Shown in pieces: positions 48,748 to 58,611 of a stretch of DNA of 64,000 nt. The first letter of the stretch is position 1, and every line of letters begins with the position of its first letter. The DNA is from an uncultured Rhizobiaceae bacterium. Its GTDB lineage: Bacteria; Pseudomonadota; Alphaproteobacteria; Rhizobiales; Rhizobiaceae. The stretch lies in assembly GCA_947259295.1 (NCBI GenBank), contig CAMYMG010000084.1, positions 1-64,000 on the forward strand, written 5' to 3'. Position numbers and translations under genes: made by a program. The notes beneath the pieces were generated by a model, which was not told the origin of the DNA, did not search any database, and saw only the letters and a program-made list of their open reading frames with translations.

Positions 48748-50031
48748 ATGGTCGCCCCCAAGACCTCGAAAACGCATATCGGCAACCACCAGCTGCATCC
48801 AGAAACAATGATGCTGTCCTATGGCTTCGATCCGGACCTGTCGGAAGGTTCGGTCAAGCCGCCGGTGTTCCTGACCTCGACCTTCGTGTTCAAGACGGCA
48901 GAGGAGGGGCGCGATTTCTTCGACTATGTGTCCGGTCGCAAGGAGCCGCCGGGCGGTGCCGGGGCGGGTCTCGTCTACTCCCGCTTCAACCATCCCAACA
49001 GCGAGATCGTCGAGGAGCGGCTGGCCGTCTACGAAGGAGCCGAGGCGGGCATCGTGTTCTCGTCGGGTATGTCGGCGATCGCCACGACCCTGCTTGCCTT
49101 TGCGCGGCCGGGCGACGTGATCCTGCATTCGCAGCCGCTCTATGGCGGCACCGAGACGCTGCTTGCCAGGACGCTCGCCAATCTCGGCATCGGCGCGGTT
49201 GGCTTCATCGACGGTGTCGACGAGGCGGCAATGCGCCAGGCTGCCGAAAAGGCGATGAAACAGGGCAGGGTTTCGATGATCTTCGTCGAGACACCGGCCA
49301 ACCCGACCAACACGCTGGTGGATTTCGAGGCGGTAGGCCGCATCGCTGACGCAATCGCCAAGGCGCAGGGCACGCGGCCGGTGACCGTTTGCGACAACAC
49401 CTTGCTCGGGCCGGTGTTTCAGAAGCCACTGGCGCACGGGATAGACGTGTCGGTCTATTCGCTGACCAAATATGTCGGCGGCCATTCGGACCTGATCGCG
49501 GGTGCTGCCCTCGGCAGCAAGGCAATGACGAAGCCGATCAAGGCGCTGCGCGGCGCGATCGGCACGCAGCTCGACCCGCATTCCTGCTGGATGCTGGGGC
49601 GCTCGCTGGAGACTCTGTCGATCCGCATGGAAAAGGCCAACGACAATGCGCGGGTGGTCGCCGACTTCTTGGCCGGTCATGCCAAGGTGGCCAAGGTAGG
49701 CTACCTGCCGTTCCTGAAGGCGGACAGTCCCGCGGCCAAGACATTCGCGGCGCAGTCGACAGGCGCCGGTTCGACGTTTTCCTTCGACATTGTCGGCGGC
49801 GAGAAGGCGGCCTTTGCCTTTCTCAATGCGCTGCAGGTCTTCAAGCTGGCGGTCAGTCTCGGCGGCACGGAATCTCTCGCCAGCCATCCGGCGGCGATGA
49901 CGCATTCGGGCGTGCCGCTGGAGATACGCCAGAAGATCGGCGTGCTCGAGACGACGATCCGCCTGTCGATCGGCGTCGAGCATCCCGACGACCTTGTGGC
50001 CGACCTTGAGCAGGCCTTGGCGGCGGTCTAG
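48748..50031 (+). CDS. Cystathionine gamma-synthase-family PLP enzyme
   Basis: Cys/Met-metabolism PLP enzyme of 427 residues, ATG 48748 behind CGGAGG. The PLP Lys is K241 in [17 protein letters not shown], with the [19 protein letters not shown] and [13 protein letters not shown] regions and the C-terminal [19 protein letters not shown]. The subfamily (gamma-synthase, gamma-lyase or O-acetylhomoserine sulfhydrylase) is not fixed; the N-terminal extension and [15 protein letters not shown] are seen in the methionine gamma-lyase-like group. It stands alone between a terminator and a convergent operon. Confidence 0.85.
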   Translation: MVAPKTSKTHIGNHQLHPETMMLSYGFDPDLSEGSVKPPVFLTSTFVFKTAEEGRDFFDYVSGRKEPPGGAGAGLVYSRFNHPNSEIVEERLAVYEGAEAGIVFSSGMSAIATTLLAFARPGDVILHSQPLYGGTETLLARTLANLGIGAVGFIDGVDEAAMRQAAEKAMKQGRVSMIFVETPANPTNTLVDFEAVGRIADAIAKAQGTRPVTVCDNTLLGPVFQKPLAHGIDVSVYSLTKYVGGHSDLIAGAALGSKAMTKPIKALRGAIGTQLDPHSCWMLGRSLETLSIRMEKANDNARVVADFLAGHAKVAKVGYLPFLKADSPAAKTFAAQSTGAGSTFSFDIVGGEKAAFAFLNALQVFKLAVSLGGTESLASHPAAMTHSGVPLEIRQKIGVLETTIRLSIGVEHPDDLVADLEQALAAV

Positions 50032-50037
50032 GGGCCG

Positions 50038-51687
50038 CTATTCGCCCAGCCGGTAGAGGATTGTCGCGACTGGCCGGCCCTTGGAGAAGTTGAGGCTTTC
50101 GATCCTGCCCAGTTCGACGGGCTGTCGCGGCGATCCGGAAAATGCTTTCTGGAAGGACGCCTGCTGACTGTCGGCGATGGCGGCGACGGCGCAGTCGTCT
50201 TGCTGAAGTCGCCTCGCCGCGTCGGCGCCGTTGGTAAGCTCTGTATTGGCGGCGGTCAGGAAAATGAGGCTTGGCTCGCTAAATCCTGCGGAGACCAGAC
50301 GAGAGTCGGGGCAGGGAGCGACGGCGCGGAAGGTTGCTGCGATCTCACGCGACGGCCAGACCTGGTCGACGGCGGGCAACACCTTGCCGGCCAGGAGGCC
50401 GATGCCGACGAGCGACGCAAGGGTGGCGGCAATTGCGCGTCGGAGCGGGGACAGGCGCACCCTAATGCCGGAGCCGAGCCAGCCGGCGGCAAGCAGCGCC
50501 ACGGCGCAAGCAACGCCCCAGACCGGGAAATGGCCGAACCAGAGCGGCAGGCCGACCGCCAGCGCGGCCAGAGCCAGCGTGACGAGGAGGGCGCCGAAAG
50601 TCGCGGCATAGACCAGCCACTTTTGCCAGGCGGGCGACGTGGAGGCGTCGTCACTGCCGCTGGAGAGCCACCATGCCATCGGGAGCAGCAGGCCGGGATA
50701 GGCAGGTAGCATGTAGTGCGGCAGCTTGGTGGGCAGGATCTCGCAGAAGATCCACCACGGAATGTACCAGGCGAGCATGAAGGCCAGGCGCGGGTCGGAA
50801 CGGAAGCGGTTGAGCGCGGCGAGGCCACCCTTGAGAGCCACGGCGCCGAAGGGCCACAGCATCAGCGAATAGGTCAGCGTGTAGTAGCCCGGCGGGAAGC
50901 CATGCGATTCCTGGCCGGATGCGACCTTGCCCAGCATGTCCTTGCCGACCGATTCCTGCCAGAAGCTCCAGCCGACCTTCGTCGAGATGGCGACGATCCA
51001 GGGGGCCGCGAGGAGGGCCATTATGGCGAGGCCGCCCGCGGGTTTCAGGGAGCGCAGCCAGCGCCATTGGCGATCGACGACCACCAGCGTTGCGATAGTG
51101 AGGAGGCTGAGCAGTGGGATGATGGGTCCCTTGATGAGGAGCGAGACGCCCTGGGCGATCCAGAACACCCAGAAGGCGGAACGTCCGGGCGATCGGCCCT
51201 GGCGGGCGCCGATGTAGAGATGCGCCAGCGCGCCCTGAGCGAGAACGGCGGTGGCAAGCAGCGTGGCGTCCGTCTTGGCAATGCGCGCCTCGAAGGCGAG
51301 GCCGAATATGCCGGCAAGCGCAATGCCCGCGATCCAGCCCGCCCTGTCGCCGTACAAGCTGCGTCCCAGCGCGAAGGTGGCGCAGACGGCGACGATGCCG
51401 CCCAGAACGGAGACCAGCCGGTAGACCCACGCCGGGGCGTCGGCACCGAGGCCGGAGATCGTCACTGCGGCGGTCTGCAGCCAGTATATTCCGACGGGCT
51501 TCTTGTAGCGGCTGACGTCCTGGAAGCGGATGTCGACATAGTCGCCGCTCTCGACCATCTGCTTCGAGGCCTGCATGTAGCGCGGCTCGTCGCGGTCGAT
51601 GGGCGGCAGCGAGGCGATGCCGGGCAGGAATGCCGCCAGGCAGAGCAGGACAAGCAGCGCGTATGGCCGCATCGTCGCGATTGTCAT
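50038..51687 (-). CDS. ArnT-like glycosyltransferase (GT39/GT83 family)
   Basis: Polytopic inner-membrane glycosyltransferase of 549 residues that moves a lipid-carried sugar to lipid A or another acceptor on the periplasmic side. The first periplasmic loop holds PPIDRDEPRYMQASKQM with the conserved Asp/Glu and RYKKPVGIYWLQ. About 12 helices follow, with ILPTKLPHYMLPAYPGLLLP later. It is third in an operon with a GT2 enzyme and an LpxAB_N protein, the usual trio for making and attaching a polyprenyl-linked sugar to lipid A. Whether the sugar is aminoarabinose or galacturonic acid is unknown. Confidence 0.85.
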   Translation of the reverse strand: MTIATMRPYALLVLLCLAAFLPGIASLPPIDRDEPRYMQASKQMVESGDYVDIRFQDVSRYKKPVGIYWLQTAAVTISGLGADAPAWVYRLVSVLGGIVAVCATFALGRSLYGDRAGWIAGIALAGIFGLAFEARIAKTDATLLATAVLAQGALAHLYIGARQGRSPGRSAFWVFWIAQGVSLLIKGPIIPLLSLLTIATLVVVDRQWRWLRSLKPAGGLAIMALLAAPWIVAISTKVGWSFWQESVGKDMLGKVASGQESHGFPPGYYTLTYSLMLWPFGAVALKGGLAALNRFRSDPRLAFMLAWYIPWWIFCEILPTKLPHYMLPAYPGLLLPMAWWLSSGSDDASTSPAWQKWLVYAATFGALLVTLALAALAVGLPLWFGHFPVWGVACAVALLAAGWLGSGIRVRLSPLRRAIAATLASLVGIGLLAGKVLPAVDQVWPSREIAATFRAVAPCPDSRLVSAGFSEPSLIFLTAANTELTNGADAARRLQQDDCAVAAIADSQQASFQKAFSGSPRQPVELGRIESLNFSKGRPVATILYRLGE

Positions 51688-51708
51688 TGGCGGCCTCTCC
51701 TGCGGGGC

Positions 51709-52041
51709 TCAGTCGCCGTTGACGCGCAGCGCCTTGCGTTCGTTGGCGATGAGCCAGAGGTTGCGCATGTAGATGACAAGGCCGAGCCCCTGGCCGAGGA
51801 TGAAGACCGGGTCCTGCCGCTGGATAGCGTAGATCAGCAACAGCGTACCGCCGCCGAGCGAGAAGAACCAGAAGGCGATCGGCATCACCGAGCGCTTGGC
51901 CCGCTCGGACGCCACCCACTGCACGACGAAGCGCATCATGAAGAATGCCTGGGCGACGAAGCCCAGGATGATCCAGCCGTCGAACTGCTGGACAAAGACG
52001 GTGTGCAGCCAGTCGGCGAGCGGAGCGAATAGGTCTGTCAT
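51709..52041 (-). CDS. Lipid-A-disaccharide synthase N-terminal domain (LpxAB_N) protein
   Basis: Small membrane protein, 110 residues from ATG 52041, with three helices: FDGWIILGFVAQAFFMMRFV, MPIAFWFFSLGGGTLLLIYA and DPVFILGQGLGLVIYMRNLW. It is the short domain also found before LpxB. The segment QWVASERAKRSVMPIAFWF is typical. Its start overlaps the GT2 stop (ATGA). Probably an accessory membrane partner in lipid A glycosylation. Confidence 0.85.
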   Translation of the reverse strand: MTDLFAPLADWLHTVFVQQFDGWIILGFVAQAFFMMRFVVQWVASERAKRSVMPIAFWFFSLGGGTLLLIYAIQRQDPVFILGQGLGLVIYMRNLWLIANERKALRVNGD

Positions 52042-52778
52042 GATTTGATCTCGGTGATTTCGGGCACCACCTTGCGCCGGCGCCGCAGCCACCAGACGCC
52101 GAACAGGTCGAGCACGCCGCGCAAGCCGCGGTCAAGGATGCCGTAGTTGGACTTGCCGTGCCGGCGCGAGCGATCGACGACGTCGAGGTGGCGTACGCCA
52201 AAACCTTCGCGGAGCACAAGCGCAGGGATGTAGCGGTGCCAGCCGTCGAAATAGGGCAGGGCACGGAAAATCTCGGTGCGCACGGCCTTGAGGCCGCAGC
52301 CGGAATCGCGCGTATCGTCGCGCAGGATCGATTGGCGCAGGCCGTTTGCGAAGCGCGACGCGGCCTGCTTGATTTTAGTGTCGGTGCGCTTCAGGCGCTG
52401 TCCGGCAACGAGGCCGACCTCGGGGCCGGCCGCAAGCAGGGCATCGGCCAGTTGCGGCAGGTATTGCGGATCGTTCTGGCCGTCGCCGTCCATGGTGACG
52501 ACGACATTGCCGCGCGCCCTGAACACGCCGGAGCGCACGGCAGCACTCTGGCCGGCCGACCGGTCGTGGCGGATATGGCGAATGTGGCTGGCGCCACCGG
52601 CCATGCGTTCGGCCAGAACGTTTGCCGTCGCGTCGGTCGAGCCATCATCGACGACCAGGATCTCGTAGTCGCGGCCGGCCAGCGCAGCGTCGACCTCGCC
52701 GAGAAGGAAAGCGAGGTTCTGGGCTTCGTTGCGGCAGGGGATGACCACAGAAATGGCCGGATGGTTTGTTTGCGACAT
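52038..52778 (-). CDS. Family 2 glycosyltransferase (polyprenyl-phosphate sugar synthase type)
   Basis: Cytoplasmic GT-A enzyme of 246 residues, similar to dolichol-phosphate mannosyltransferases and ArnC. It contains ISVVIPCRNEAQNL, ILVVDDGSTDATANVL and the nucleotide-sugar/metal motif VVTMDGDGQNDPQYLPQL. ATG 52778 is chosen; the frame continues upstream without family residues. The C-terminus lacks the two membrane helices often seen in ArnC, so the neighbouring LpxAB_N protein may anchor it. Confidence 0.86.
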   Translation of the reverse strand: MSQTNHPAISVVIPCRNEAQNLAFLLGEVDAALAGRDYEILVVDDGSTDATANVLAERMAGGASHIRHIRHDRSAGQSAAVRSGVFRARGNVVVTMDGDGQNDPQYLPQLADALLAAGPEVGLVAGQRLKRTDTKIKQAASRFANGLRQSILRDDTRDSGCGLKAVRTEIFRALPYFDGWHRYIPALVLREGFGVRHLDVVDRSRRHGKSNYGILDRGLRGVLDLFGVWWLRRRRKVVPEITEIKS

Positions 52779-52851
52779 CAACAGGTTCCGAAATCGCGGC
52801 CTTGTTAGCATTGTGATCGCCGGGGGGCTAGCCGCCGGCTGTGGCCGTCCC

Positions 52852-54504
52852 TTATCGCTTCTCGCGGATATCCGTAAGTGTCTTTGTGGGGGTGATGGCT
52901 TCGGGGTCCAGCCTGATCTCGATGATGGCCGGCTTGCCGGAGGCGCGGGCGCGCTCGAAGGCCGGTGCAAAATCAGCGGTGACCTCGACGGTCTCGCCGT
53001 GGCCGCCATAGGCGCGGGCAAGGGCCGCGAAGTCCGGATTCCTGAGGTCGGTGCCGGAGACACGGCCGGGATATTCGCGTTCCTGGTGCATGCGGATGGT
53101 GCCGTAGATGCCGTTGTTGACGACGATGACGATGATCGGCAGGTCGTATTGCACGGCGGTGGCGAATTCCTGGCCGTTCATCAGGAAGCAACCGTCGCCG
53201 GCGAAGCAGATCACCTCGCGGTCGGGATGCAGCGCCTTGGCGGCGACGGCGGCCGGTGTGCCGTAGCCCATCGATCCGGAGGTCGGTGCGGCCTGGGTGC
53301 CGTAACGACGCCAGCGGTGAAAGCGGTGCGCCCAGGTGGCGTAGTTGCCGGCGCCGTTGGTGATGATGGCGTCCTCGGGCAACTCTCTTTCCAGCCAGGC
53401 CATGATCGGCCCCATATGCACGGCGCCCGGACCCGTCTCGGGCGGGGTCGACCAGGCGAGATAGGAAGCGTGCAGTTCGGGTGCGGCGTCGTCCCAGACC
53501 GGCGGGGCCTTGGGGCCGCGGCCGGCGAAGGCCTCGACGAAGGCCGCGGGCGAGGCGTTGATGGCGAGCGTCGGCCGGTAGACGCGGCCGAGTTCGCCGG
53601 CGTCGGGATGGACGTGGACGAGCTTCTGGTCGGGATAGGGGCTCTTCAGCAGCGTGTAGTCGGACGAGGGCATCTCGCTCATGCGGCCGCCGATCAGCAG
53701 GATCAGGTCGGCATTCTTGATGTAGGCGGCAAGCTTCGGGTTCGGGCCGATGCCGACATCGCCCGCGTAGCAGGGGTGCAGGTGGTCGAACAGCATCTGG
53801 CGACGGAACGAACAGCCTACAGGCAGCGCCCAGCTTTCGGCCGAGCGCTGGAAGCGCGACACCGCCTCCTCGTTCCAGCGCGTGCCGCCGAGGATGACGA
53901 AGGGCCGCTCGGCCTTGGACAGGAGCTCCTCGAGCTCTTGCATCTCGTGCTCGCCTGGGCGGGTTTCCACAGGCGTCCAGGGCAGCGCGTCGGGTGCCTC
54001 GGCGAGGCTGGTCAACATATCTTCCGGCAGCGTGACGACGACCGGGCCGGGGCGGCCGGACGTGGCGACGGAAAAGGCGCGGGTGACGAGTTCGGGAATG
54101 CGGGCGGCGTCGTCGATCTCGACGACCCATTTGGCGATGTCGCCGAAGAAGCGCTTGTAGTCGACTTCCTGGAAGGCCTCGCGCTCTCGGGCGTGGCTCG
54201 CGACCTGGCCAATGAACAGGATCATCGGAATGGAATCCTGCATGGCGATGTGGACGCCGGCCGACGCGTTGGTGGCGCCGGGGCCGCGCGTGACGAAGCA
54301 GATGCCGGGCTTGCCGGTGAGGCGACCCTGGCAATCGGCCATCATCGCCGCGCCGCCTTCCTGGCGGCAGACGAAGGTGCGGATGGTGTTGGAACTGTAG
54401 AGCGCATCCAGCACGGCGAGATAGGATTCGCCGGGCACGCAGAAGATGCGGTCGACGCCGTTGGCCTCGAGCGCCTCGACGATCAGCTTGCCACCGGTTT
54501 TCAT
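52852..54504 (-). CDS. Thiamine-diphosphate enzyme, acetolactate-synthase-like
   Basis: ThDP enzyme of 550 residues. The Pyr domain has the catalytic Glu49 in VCRQEGGAAMMAD, and the PP domain has the ThDP motif CFAGDGCFLMNG... through VNNGIYG. Overall similarity is to the large subunit of acetolactate synthase and relatives, but no small subunit is nearby. Its start overlaps the stop of the CoA-transferase gene (ATGA). The pairing resembles oxalyl-CoA decarboxylase with formyl-CoA transferase, yet the sequence looks like a generic ALS-like carboligase or decarboxylase. Substrate unknown. Confidence 0.82.
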   Translation of the reverse strand: MKTGGKLIVEALEANGVDRIFCVPGESYLAVLDALYSSNTIRTFVCRQEGGAAMMADCQGRLTGKPGICFVTRGPGATNASAGVHIAMQDSIPMILFIGQVASHAREREAFQEVDYKRFFGDIAKWVVEIDDAARIPELVTRAFSVATSGRPGPVVVTLPEDMLTSLAEAPDALPWTPVETRPGEHEMQELEELLSKAERPFVILGGTRWNEEAVSRFQRSAESWALPVGCSFRRQMLFDHLHPCYAGDVGIGPNPKLAAYIKNADLILLIGGRMSEMPSSDYTLLKSPYPDQKLVHVHPDAGELGRVYRPTLAINASPAAFVEAFAGRGPKAPPVWDDAAPELHASYLAWSTPPETGPGAVHMGPIMAWLERELPEDAIITNGAGNYATWAHRFHRWRRYGTQAAPTSGSMGYGTPAAVAAKALHPDREVICFAGDGCFLMNGQEFATAVQYDLPIIVIVVNNGIYGTIRMHQEREYPGRVSGTDLRNPDFAALARAYGGHGETVEVTADFAPAFERARASGKPAIIEIRLDPEAITPTKTLTDIREKR

Positions 54505-55676
54505 GGTTTCTGCTTCTCCAGTTCGGCAAGGATCTCGGCCGTGTGCTCGCCGAGCCGCGGCGAGGGGCGGTCGTAGGTGAGGGGCGTCTCGGACAGCACC
54601 ATCGGCGAACGCACGGAAGGCAGTTTGTTGCCGCGGCCGTCGTCGAGGTCCATGCGCATGCCGCGCGCGATGGCCTGCGGGTCGGCAAACATCTCGCCGA
54701 TATCGTTGATCGGCGCCGCGGGAACGCCGGCGGCATCAAGCTTCTGCAGCAGCGGCGCGCGCTCCAGCGGGGCAAGGGCGGCGAGGATTTTCTCGTGCAG
54801 CACCGTGCGGTTGGCGACGCGGGCGGCGTTGGTGGCGAAGCGGGGATCGTCGGGCAGGGCTTCGAGGCCGACCGCCTGGCAGAACTTGCGGAATTGGCCG
54901 TCATTGCCGACGGCGAGGATGAAATGGCCGTCGGCCGCCGCGACGACCTCGTAGGGCGAGATGTTGGGATGGGCATTGCCCATGCGCTGCGGGGCTTGGC
55001 CGGAGACGAGGAAATTGAGGTTCTGGTTTGCGAGCACCGACACCTGGGCATCGAACAGCGCCATGTCGATGAACTGGCCCTTGCCGGTCGCCTCGGCGTG
55101 ACGCAGGGCAGCCTGGATGGCGATGACCGAATAGAGGCCGGAGAACAGGTCGGTGACGGCGACGCCGACCTTTTGCGGCTCGCCATCGGGCGCGCCTGTG
55201 ATCGACATCAGGCCCGACATGCCCTGGATGATGAAGTCGTAGCCGGCGCGCGGCGCGTAGGGCCCGTCTTGACCGAAGCCGGTGATCGAGCAGTAGACGA
55301 GCTTCGGATTGAGCTCGCGCAGGCTGTCATAGTCGAGGCCGTATTTCTTCAGGCCGCCGAGCTTGAAGTTCTCGATCAGAACGTCAGCGGTGGCGACGAG
55401 CTTCCTGATGGTCTCGGCACCCTCGGGCGTCGAGAAGTCGATCGCGATGGAGCGCTTGCCGCGGTTGCAGGCGTGGTAATAGGCGGCCGACAGGTTCTCG
55501 CCATCCTTGCCGGTGACGAAGGGCGGGCCCCATTTGCGAGTGTCGTCGCCGCCGTCCGGGTTCTCGACCTTGATGACATCGGCGCCGAGATCGGCAAGCA
55601 TCTGCCCGGCCCAGGGGCCGGCGAGGATGCGGGCAAGTTCGATGACGCGGATGCCCTTGAGCGGGGGTGGTGACAT
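54501..55676 (-). CDS. CaiB/BaiF family (class III) CoA-transferase
   Basis: CoA-transferase of 391 residues from ATG 55676. The frame is open upstream to 56045, but those residues are outside the family. Typical features: KGIRVIELARILAGPWAGQM, LADLGADVIKVENPDGGDDT, NRGKRSIAIDFSTPEGAE, and the aspartate active-site region (YCSITGFGQDGPYAPRAGYD, QFIDMALFDAQVSVLANQNL). It moves CoA between two carboxylic acids. Coupled by ATGA to the ThDP enzyme, it probably makes the acyl-CoA that this enzyme uses, or the reverse. Confidence 0.87.
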   Translation of the reverse strand: MSPPPLKGIRVIELARILAGPWAGQMLADLGADVIKVENPDGGDDTRKWGPPFVTGKDGENLSAAYYHACNRGKRSIAIDFSTPEGAETIRKLVATADVLIENFKLGGLKKYGLDYDSLRELNPKLVYCSITGFGQDGPYAPRAGYDFIIQGMSGLMSITGAPDGEPQKVGVAVTDLFSGLYSVIAIQAALRHAEATGKGQFIDMALFDAQVSVLANQNLNFLVSGQAPQRMGNAHPNISPYEVVAAADGHFILAVGNDGQFRKFCQAVGLEALPDDPRFATNAARVANRTVLHEKILAALAPLERAPLLQKLDAAGVPAAPINDIGEMFADPQAIARGMRMDLDDGRGNKLPSVRSPMVLSETPLTYDRPSPRLGEHTAEILAELEKQKP

Positions 55677-55762
55677 GGATGTCCGTCGGCTGGTTGCTGC
55701 GGCAGGCTCTAACAGGTCTTTTGCGTTTCTGTCACGGCTGTTGCGATGGACCAGGCCACCGG

Positions 55763-56695
55763 TCATGCCGGCAGGGTGGAATCCAGCCAGTCGGCAAAGC
55801 CGGCCATCACCGTGTCGCGGTACAATTCGTTCAGGCTTTCGTGGCGGTTGTCGGCGTAAACCGTTGATACGAGATTCGAAAAGCCGAGAGCCTCGAGGCG
55901 TGCGGCGAGCCGCGTGACCGCCCTGCCGCCACTGGTGTAGGGATCTGCCGAGCCGCCAACCAGATGGAAGGGAAGGTCCCGGCGGACCGTGGCAAAGCTT
56001 GTGTCGTCCGCAGCGGCGAAGACGAAACCGAAAAGGTCGCGCCACAGCGACACCGAAGCGTTGAAGCCGCAGAGCGGGTCGGCAACATATTTGTCTACCT
56101 CCGCGTGGTCGCGCGACAGCCAGTCGAAAGGCGTCCGGTTCTCGCCAACCTGGCGGTTCCAGGCCTGGAAGGTGAGTTTCGGCATGAGGCGCGAAGGCAT
56201 GTCAGAGCCGAGGCGGAATTTTTCCCAAGCAAGCACGGCAAGTGCTGCGCGGGCGGAGAGACCGGCCGAGGCATCGGTGTTCCAGATGGCGGCGGCATGG
56301 ATGCGCGGGGAGCGGGCAATCACGACGATGAGCGCAATCAACGCGCCCATGGAATGGCCGAAGACGACCACCGGCAGGCCGGGATGGTCGGCAGCAATCC
56401 GGTCGTGGACGGCGGCGACGTCGGCGATGACCCTGGCGCTGCCATCGGACGCGGCGAAACGGCCGCGCGGTGCGTCGGGCGCCGTCGTGTAGCCGTGGCC
56501 GCGGTGGTCATGCGCGTATACGTGATAGCCGCGTCCAGCGAGGAAATCGGCGAAGCGGGCATAGCGGGCCGCGTGTTCGGCAAGCCCGTGGTTGATCTGA
56601 ACCACGGCGCGGGCCGGATGCGGGGCGTGGCGCATGTAGAGATTGAGCATCGCGCCGGTCGGCGAAGCGAGGCTCGTCTGGGCGTCGAATGGCAT
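55763..56695 (-). CDS. Alpha/beta hydrolase (monoacylglycerol lipase-like, S33)
   Basis: Hydrolase of 310 residues from ATG 56695 with GGAGG 6 bases upstream (a GTG at 56710 is less likely). The nucleophile Ser115 is in VVFGHSMGALIA, the oxyanion region is INHGLAEHAARYARFADFLA, the acid is likely in VGGSADPYTSGG and the His in YADNRHESLNE. Family members cleave monoacylglycerols, lysophospholipids or aryl esters. It ends 87 bp upstream of the CoA-transferase start. Confidence 0.82.
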   Translation of the reverse strand: MPFDAQTSLASPTGAMLNLYMRHAPHPARAVVQINHGLAEHAARYARFADFLAGRGYHVYAHDHRGHGYTTAPDAPRGRFAASDGSARVIADVAAVHDRIAADHPGLPVVVFGHSMGALIALIVVIARSPRIHAAAIWNTDASAGLSARAALAVLAWEKFRLGSDMPSRLMPKLTFQAWNRQVGENRTPFDWLSRDHAEVDKYVADPLCGFNASVSLWRDLFGFVFAAADDTSFATVRRDLPFHLVGGSADPYTSGGRAVTRLAARLEALGFSNLVSTVYADNRHESLNELYRDTVMAGFADWLDSTLPA

Positions 56696-56912
56696 CAAGT
56701 CCTCCGCCACAGACTGTTGGGCAAGGCCGGGCGGCGGTCAAGCTTGCGTTGGACAGATGCTGCGTCTCGTCTCCTGTCAGGAGGCGTCGGGACGCTCGGA
56801 GCCGCATTCCCCTGCGTCTTGAACAGAGGGGGCCTGCTCATATATACGAGGTCCTCTTTTCAGCGCCGGCCAATTGTCCTCCTGCCCGCCGCCTTTCAGC
56901 ATCGTCACCGCC

Positions 56913-57839
56913 ATGCAGCCGATCATCTCCGTTTCCCATCTGTCGAAGGTCTACGAGTCGGGCTTCGAGGCGCTGAAGGACATCAATCTCGAGATCAACA
57001 AGGGCGAGATCTTCGCTTTGCTGGGACCGAACGGCGCCGGCAAGACGACGCTGATCAACATCATCTGCGGCATCGTCAATCCGGGCTCGGGAACGGTGAC
57101 GGCTGCCGGCCACGACATCGTCACGGAGTTCCGTGCGGCGCGCTCGCTGATCGGGCTGGTGCCGCAGGAACTGACGACCGACGCCTTCGAGACCGTTTGG
57201 GCAACGGTGTCGTTCAGCCGCGGCCTGTTCGGAAAAGGCAAGAACCCGGCGCATATCGAGAAGGTGCTGCGCGATCTGTCGCTGTGGGAAAAGCGGGATT
57301 CTAAGATCAACACGCTGTCAGGCGGCATGAAGCGGCGGGTGATGATCGCCAAGGCGCTGAGCCACGAGCCGTCGATCCTGTTTCTCGACGAGCCGTCCGC
57401 GGGCGTCGACGTTGAGCTCAGGCGCGACATGTGGGAGGTGGTGCGGCGCCTGCGCGATTCCGGCGTCACGATCATCCTCACCACCCACTATATCGAGGAG
57501 GCCGAGGAGATGGCCGACCGCGTGGGTGTCATCAGCAAGGGGCAGATCATCCTGGTCGAGGAAAAGACCGAGCTGATGCAGAAGCTTGGCCGCAAGCAGC
57601 TGACGCTGCAGTTGCAGCAGACTCTGGAGGCGATCCCTGCATCGCTCGATGGCTTCGCGCTTGAACTCGGGCCAGACGGCAACGAGCTGATCTATACCTA
57701 TGACACGCAGAGCGAGCGGACCGGCATCACGCGGCTGTTCAAGGCACTGGAGCAGGCTGAAATCCGCTTCAGCGACCTGCAGACGACGCAAAGCTCGCTC
57801 GAGGAAATCTTCGTCAACCTGGTGAGCACGCGGTCATGA
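56913..57839 (+). CDS. ABC-2 type transporter ATP-binding protein
   Basis: ATPase of an exporter, 308 residues from ATG 56913. Walker A is [20 protein letters not shown]-loop VPQELTT, signature [15 protein letters not shown], Walker [15 protein letters not shown] and the switch [15 protein letters not shown]. The C-terminal part ([10 protein letters not shown]) is typical of drug/lipid-type ABC-2 ATPases. It overlaps the permease start by ATGA. Confidence 0.88.
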   Translation: MQPIISVSHLSKVYESGFEALKDINLEINKGEIFALLGPNGAGKTTLINIICGIVNPGSGTVTAAGHDIVTEFRAARSLIGLVPQELTTDAFETVWATVSFSRGLFGKGKNPAHIEKVLRDLSLWEKRDSKINTLSGGMKRRVMIAKALSHEPSILFLDEPSAGVDVELRRDMWEVVRRLRDSGVTIILTTHYIEEAEEMADRVGVISKGQIILVEEKTELMQKLGRKQLTLQLQQTLEAIPASLDGFALELGPDGNELIYTYDTQSERTGITRLFKALEQAEIRFSDLQTTQSSLEEIFVNLVSTRS

Positions 57840-58597
57840 ATTTTCACGCGGTCAAGGCGATATACAAGTTCGAGATGGCACGCACCGGGCGTACGCTTCT
57901 GCAGAGCGTGGTGTCGCCGGTGGTCTCGACCTCGCTCTATTTCGTGGTTTTCGGCTCGGCGATCGGCTCGCGCATCAGCGAAGTCGGCGGGGTCAGCTAC
58001 GGCGCGTTCATCGTGCCCGGCCTGATCATGCTTTCGCTGCTGACGCAGAGCATTTCCAACGCCTCGTTCGGCATCTATTTCCCGAAATTCGTCGGCACCA
58101 TCTATGAGCTGCTGTCGGCGCCGGTGTCGTTCATCGAGATCGTCATGGCCTATGTCGGCGCGGCTGCGACGAAGTCGACGCTCATCGGGCTGATCATCCT
58201 CGCCACCGCAGGCCTGTTCGTGCCGCTCGAAATCCAGCACCCGGTTTGGATGGTGCTGTTCCTGCTGCTGACCACCGTGACCTTCGCGCTGTTCGGCTTC
58301 ATCATCGGCATCTGGGCCAACAATTTCGAGAAGCTGCAGCTGATCCCGCTGCTGGTCGTGACGCCGCTGACATTCCTCGGCGGCAGCTTCTACTCGATCG
58401 ACATGCTGCCGCCGGTCTGGCAGACCATCAGCCTGTTCAACCCGGTGCTCTATCTGGTCAGCGGCTTTCGCTGGAGCTTTTACGGTGTCTCGGACGTCAA
58501 CATTGCCGTCAGCCTCGGCATGACGTTGGTGTTCCTGGCCTTGTGCCTGACCGTGGTGTGGTGGATTTTCAAGACCGGCTGGCGGCTGAAGGCCTGA
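57836..58597 (+). CDS. ABC-2 type transporter permease
   Basis: Inner-membrane permease of 253 residues with six hydrophobic segments and the ABC-2 signature [20 protein letters not shown], then [19 protein letters not shown]. It pairs with the ATPase immediately upstream. Cargo is unknown; relatives of this size export polysaccharide, lipid or drugs. Confidence 0.87.
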   Translation: MNFHAVKAIYKFEMARTGRTLLQSVVSPVVSTSLYFVVFGSAIGSRISEVGGVSYGAFIVPGLIMLSLLTQSISNASFGIYFPKFVGTIYELLSAPVSFIEIVMAYVGAAATKSTLIGLIILATAGLFVPLEIQHPVWMVLFLLLTTVTFALFGFIIGIWANNFEKLQLIPLLVVTPLTFLGGSFYSIDMLPPVWQTISLFNPVLYLVSGFRWSFYGVSDVNIAVSLGMTLVFLALCLTVVWWIFKTGWRLKA

Positions 58598-58611
58598 GGC
58601 CGGACGGGCGG

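Noticed and set aside
52852-55676. Identification as oxalyl-CoA decarboxylase/formyl-CoA transferase (oxc/frc)
   Set aside because: Gene order fits, but the ThDP protein resembles acetolactate-synthase-like enzymes at its N-terminus (FCVPGESYLAVLDAL), so the specific name is not supported.
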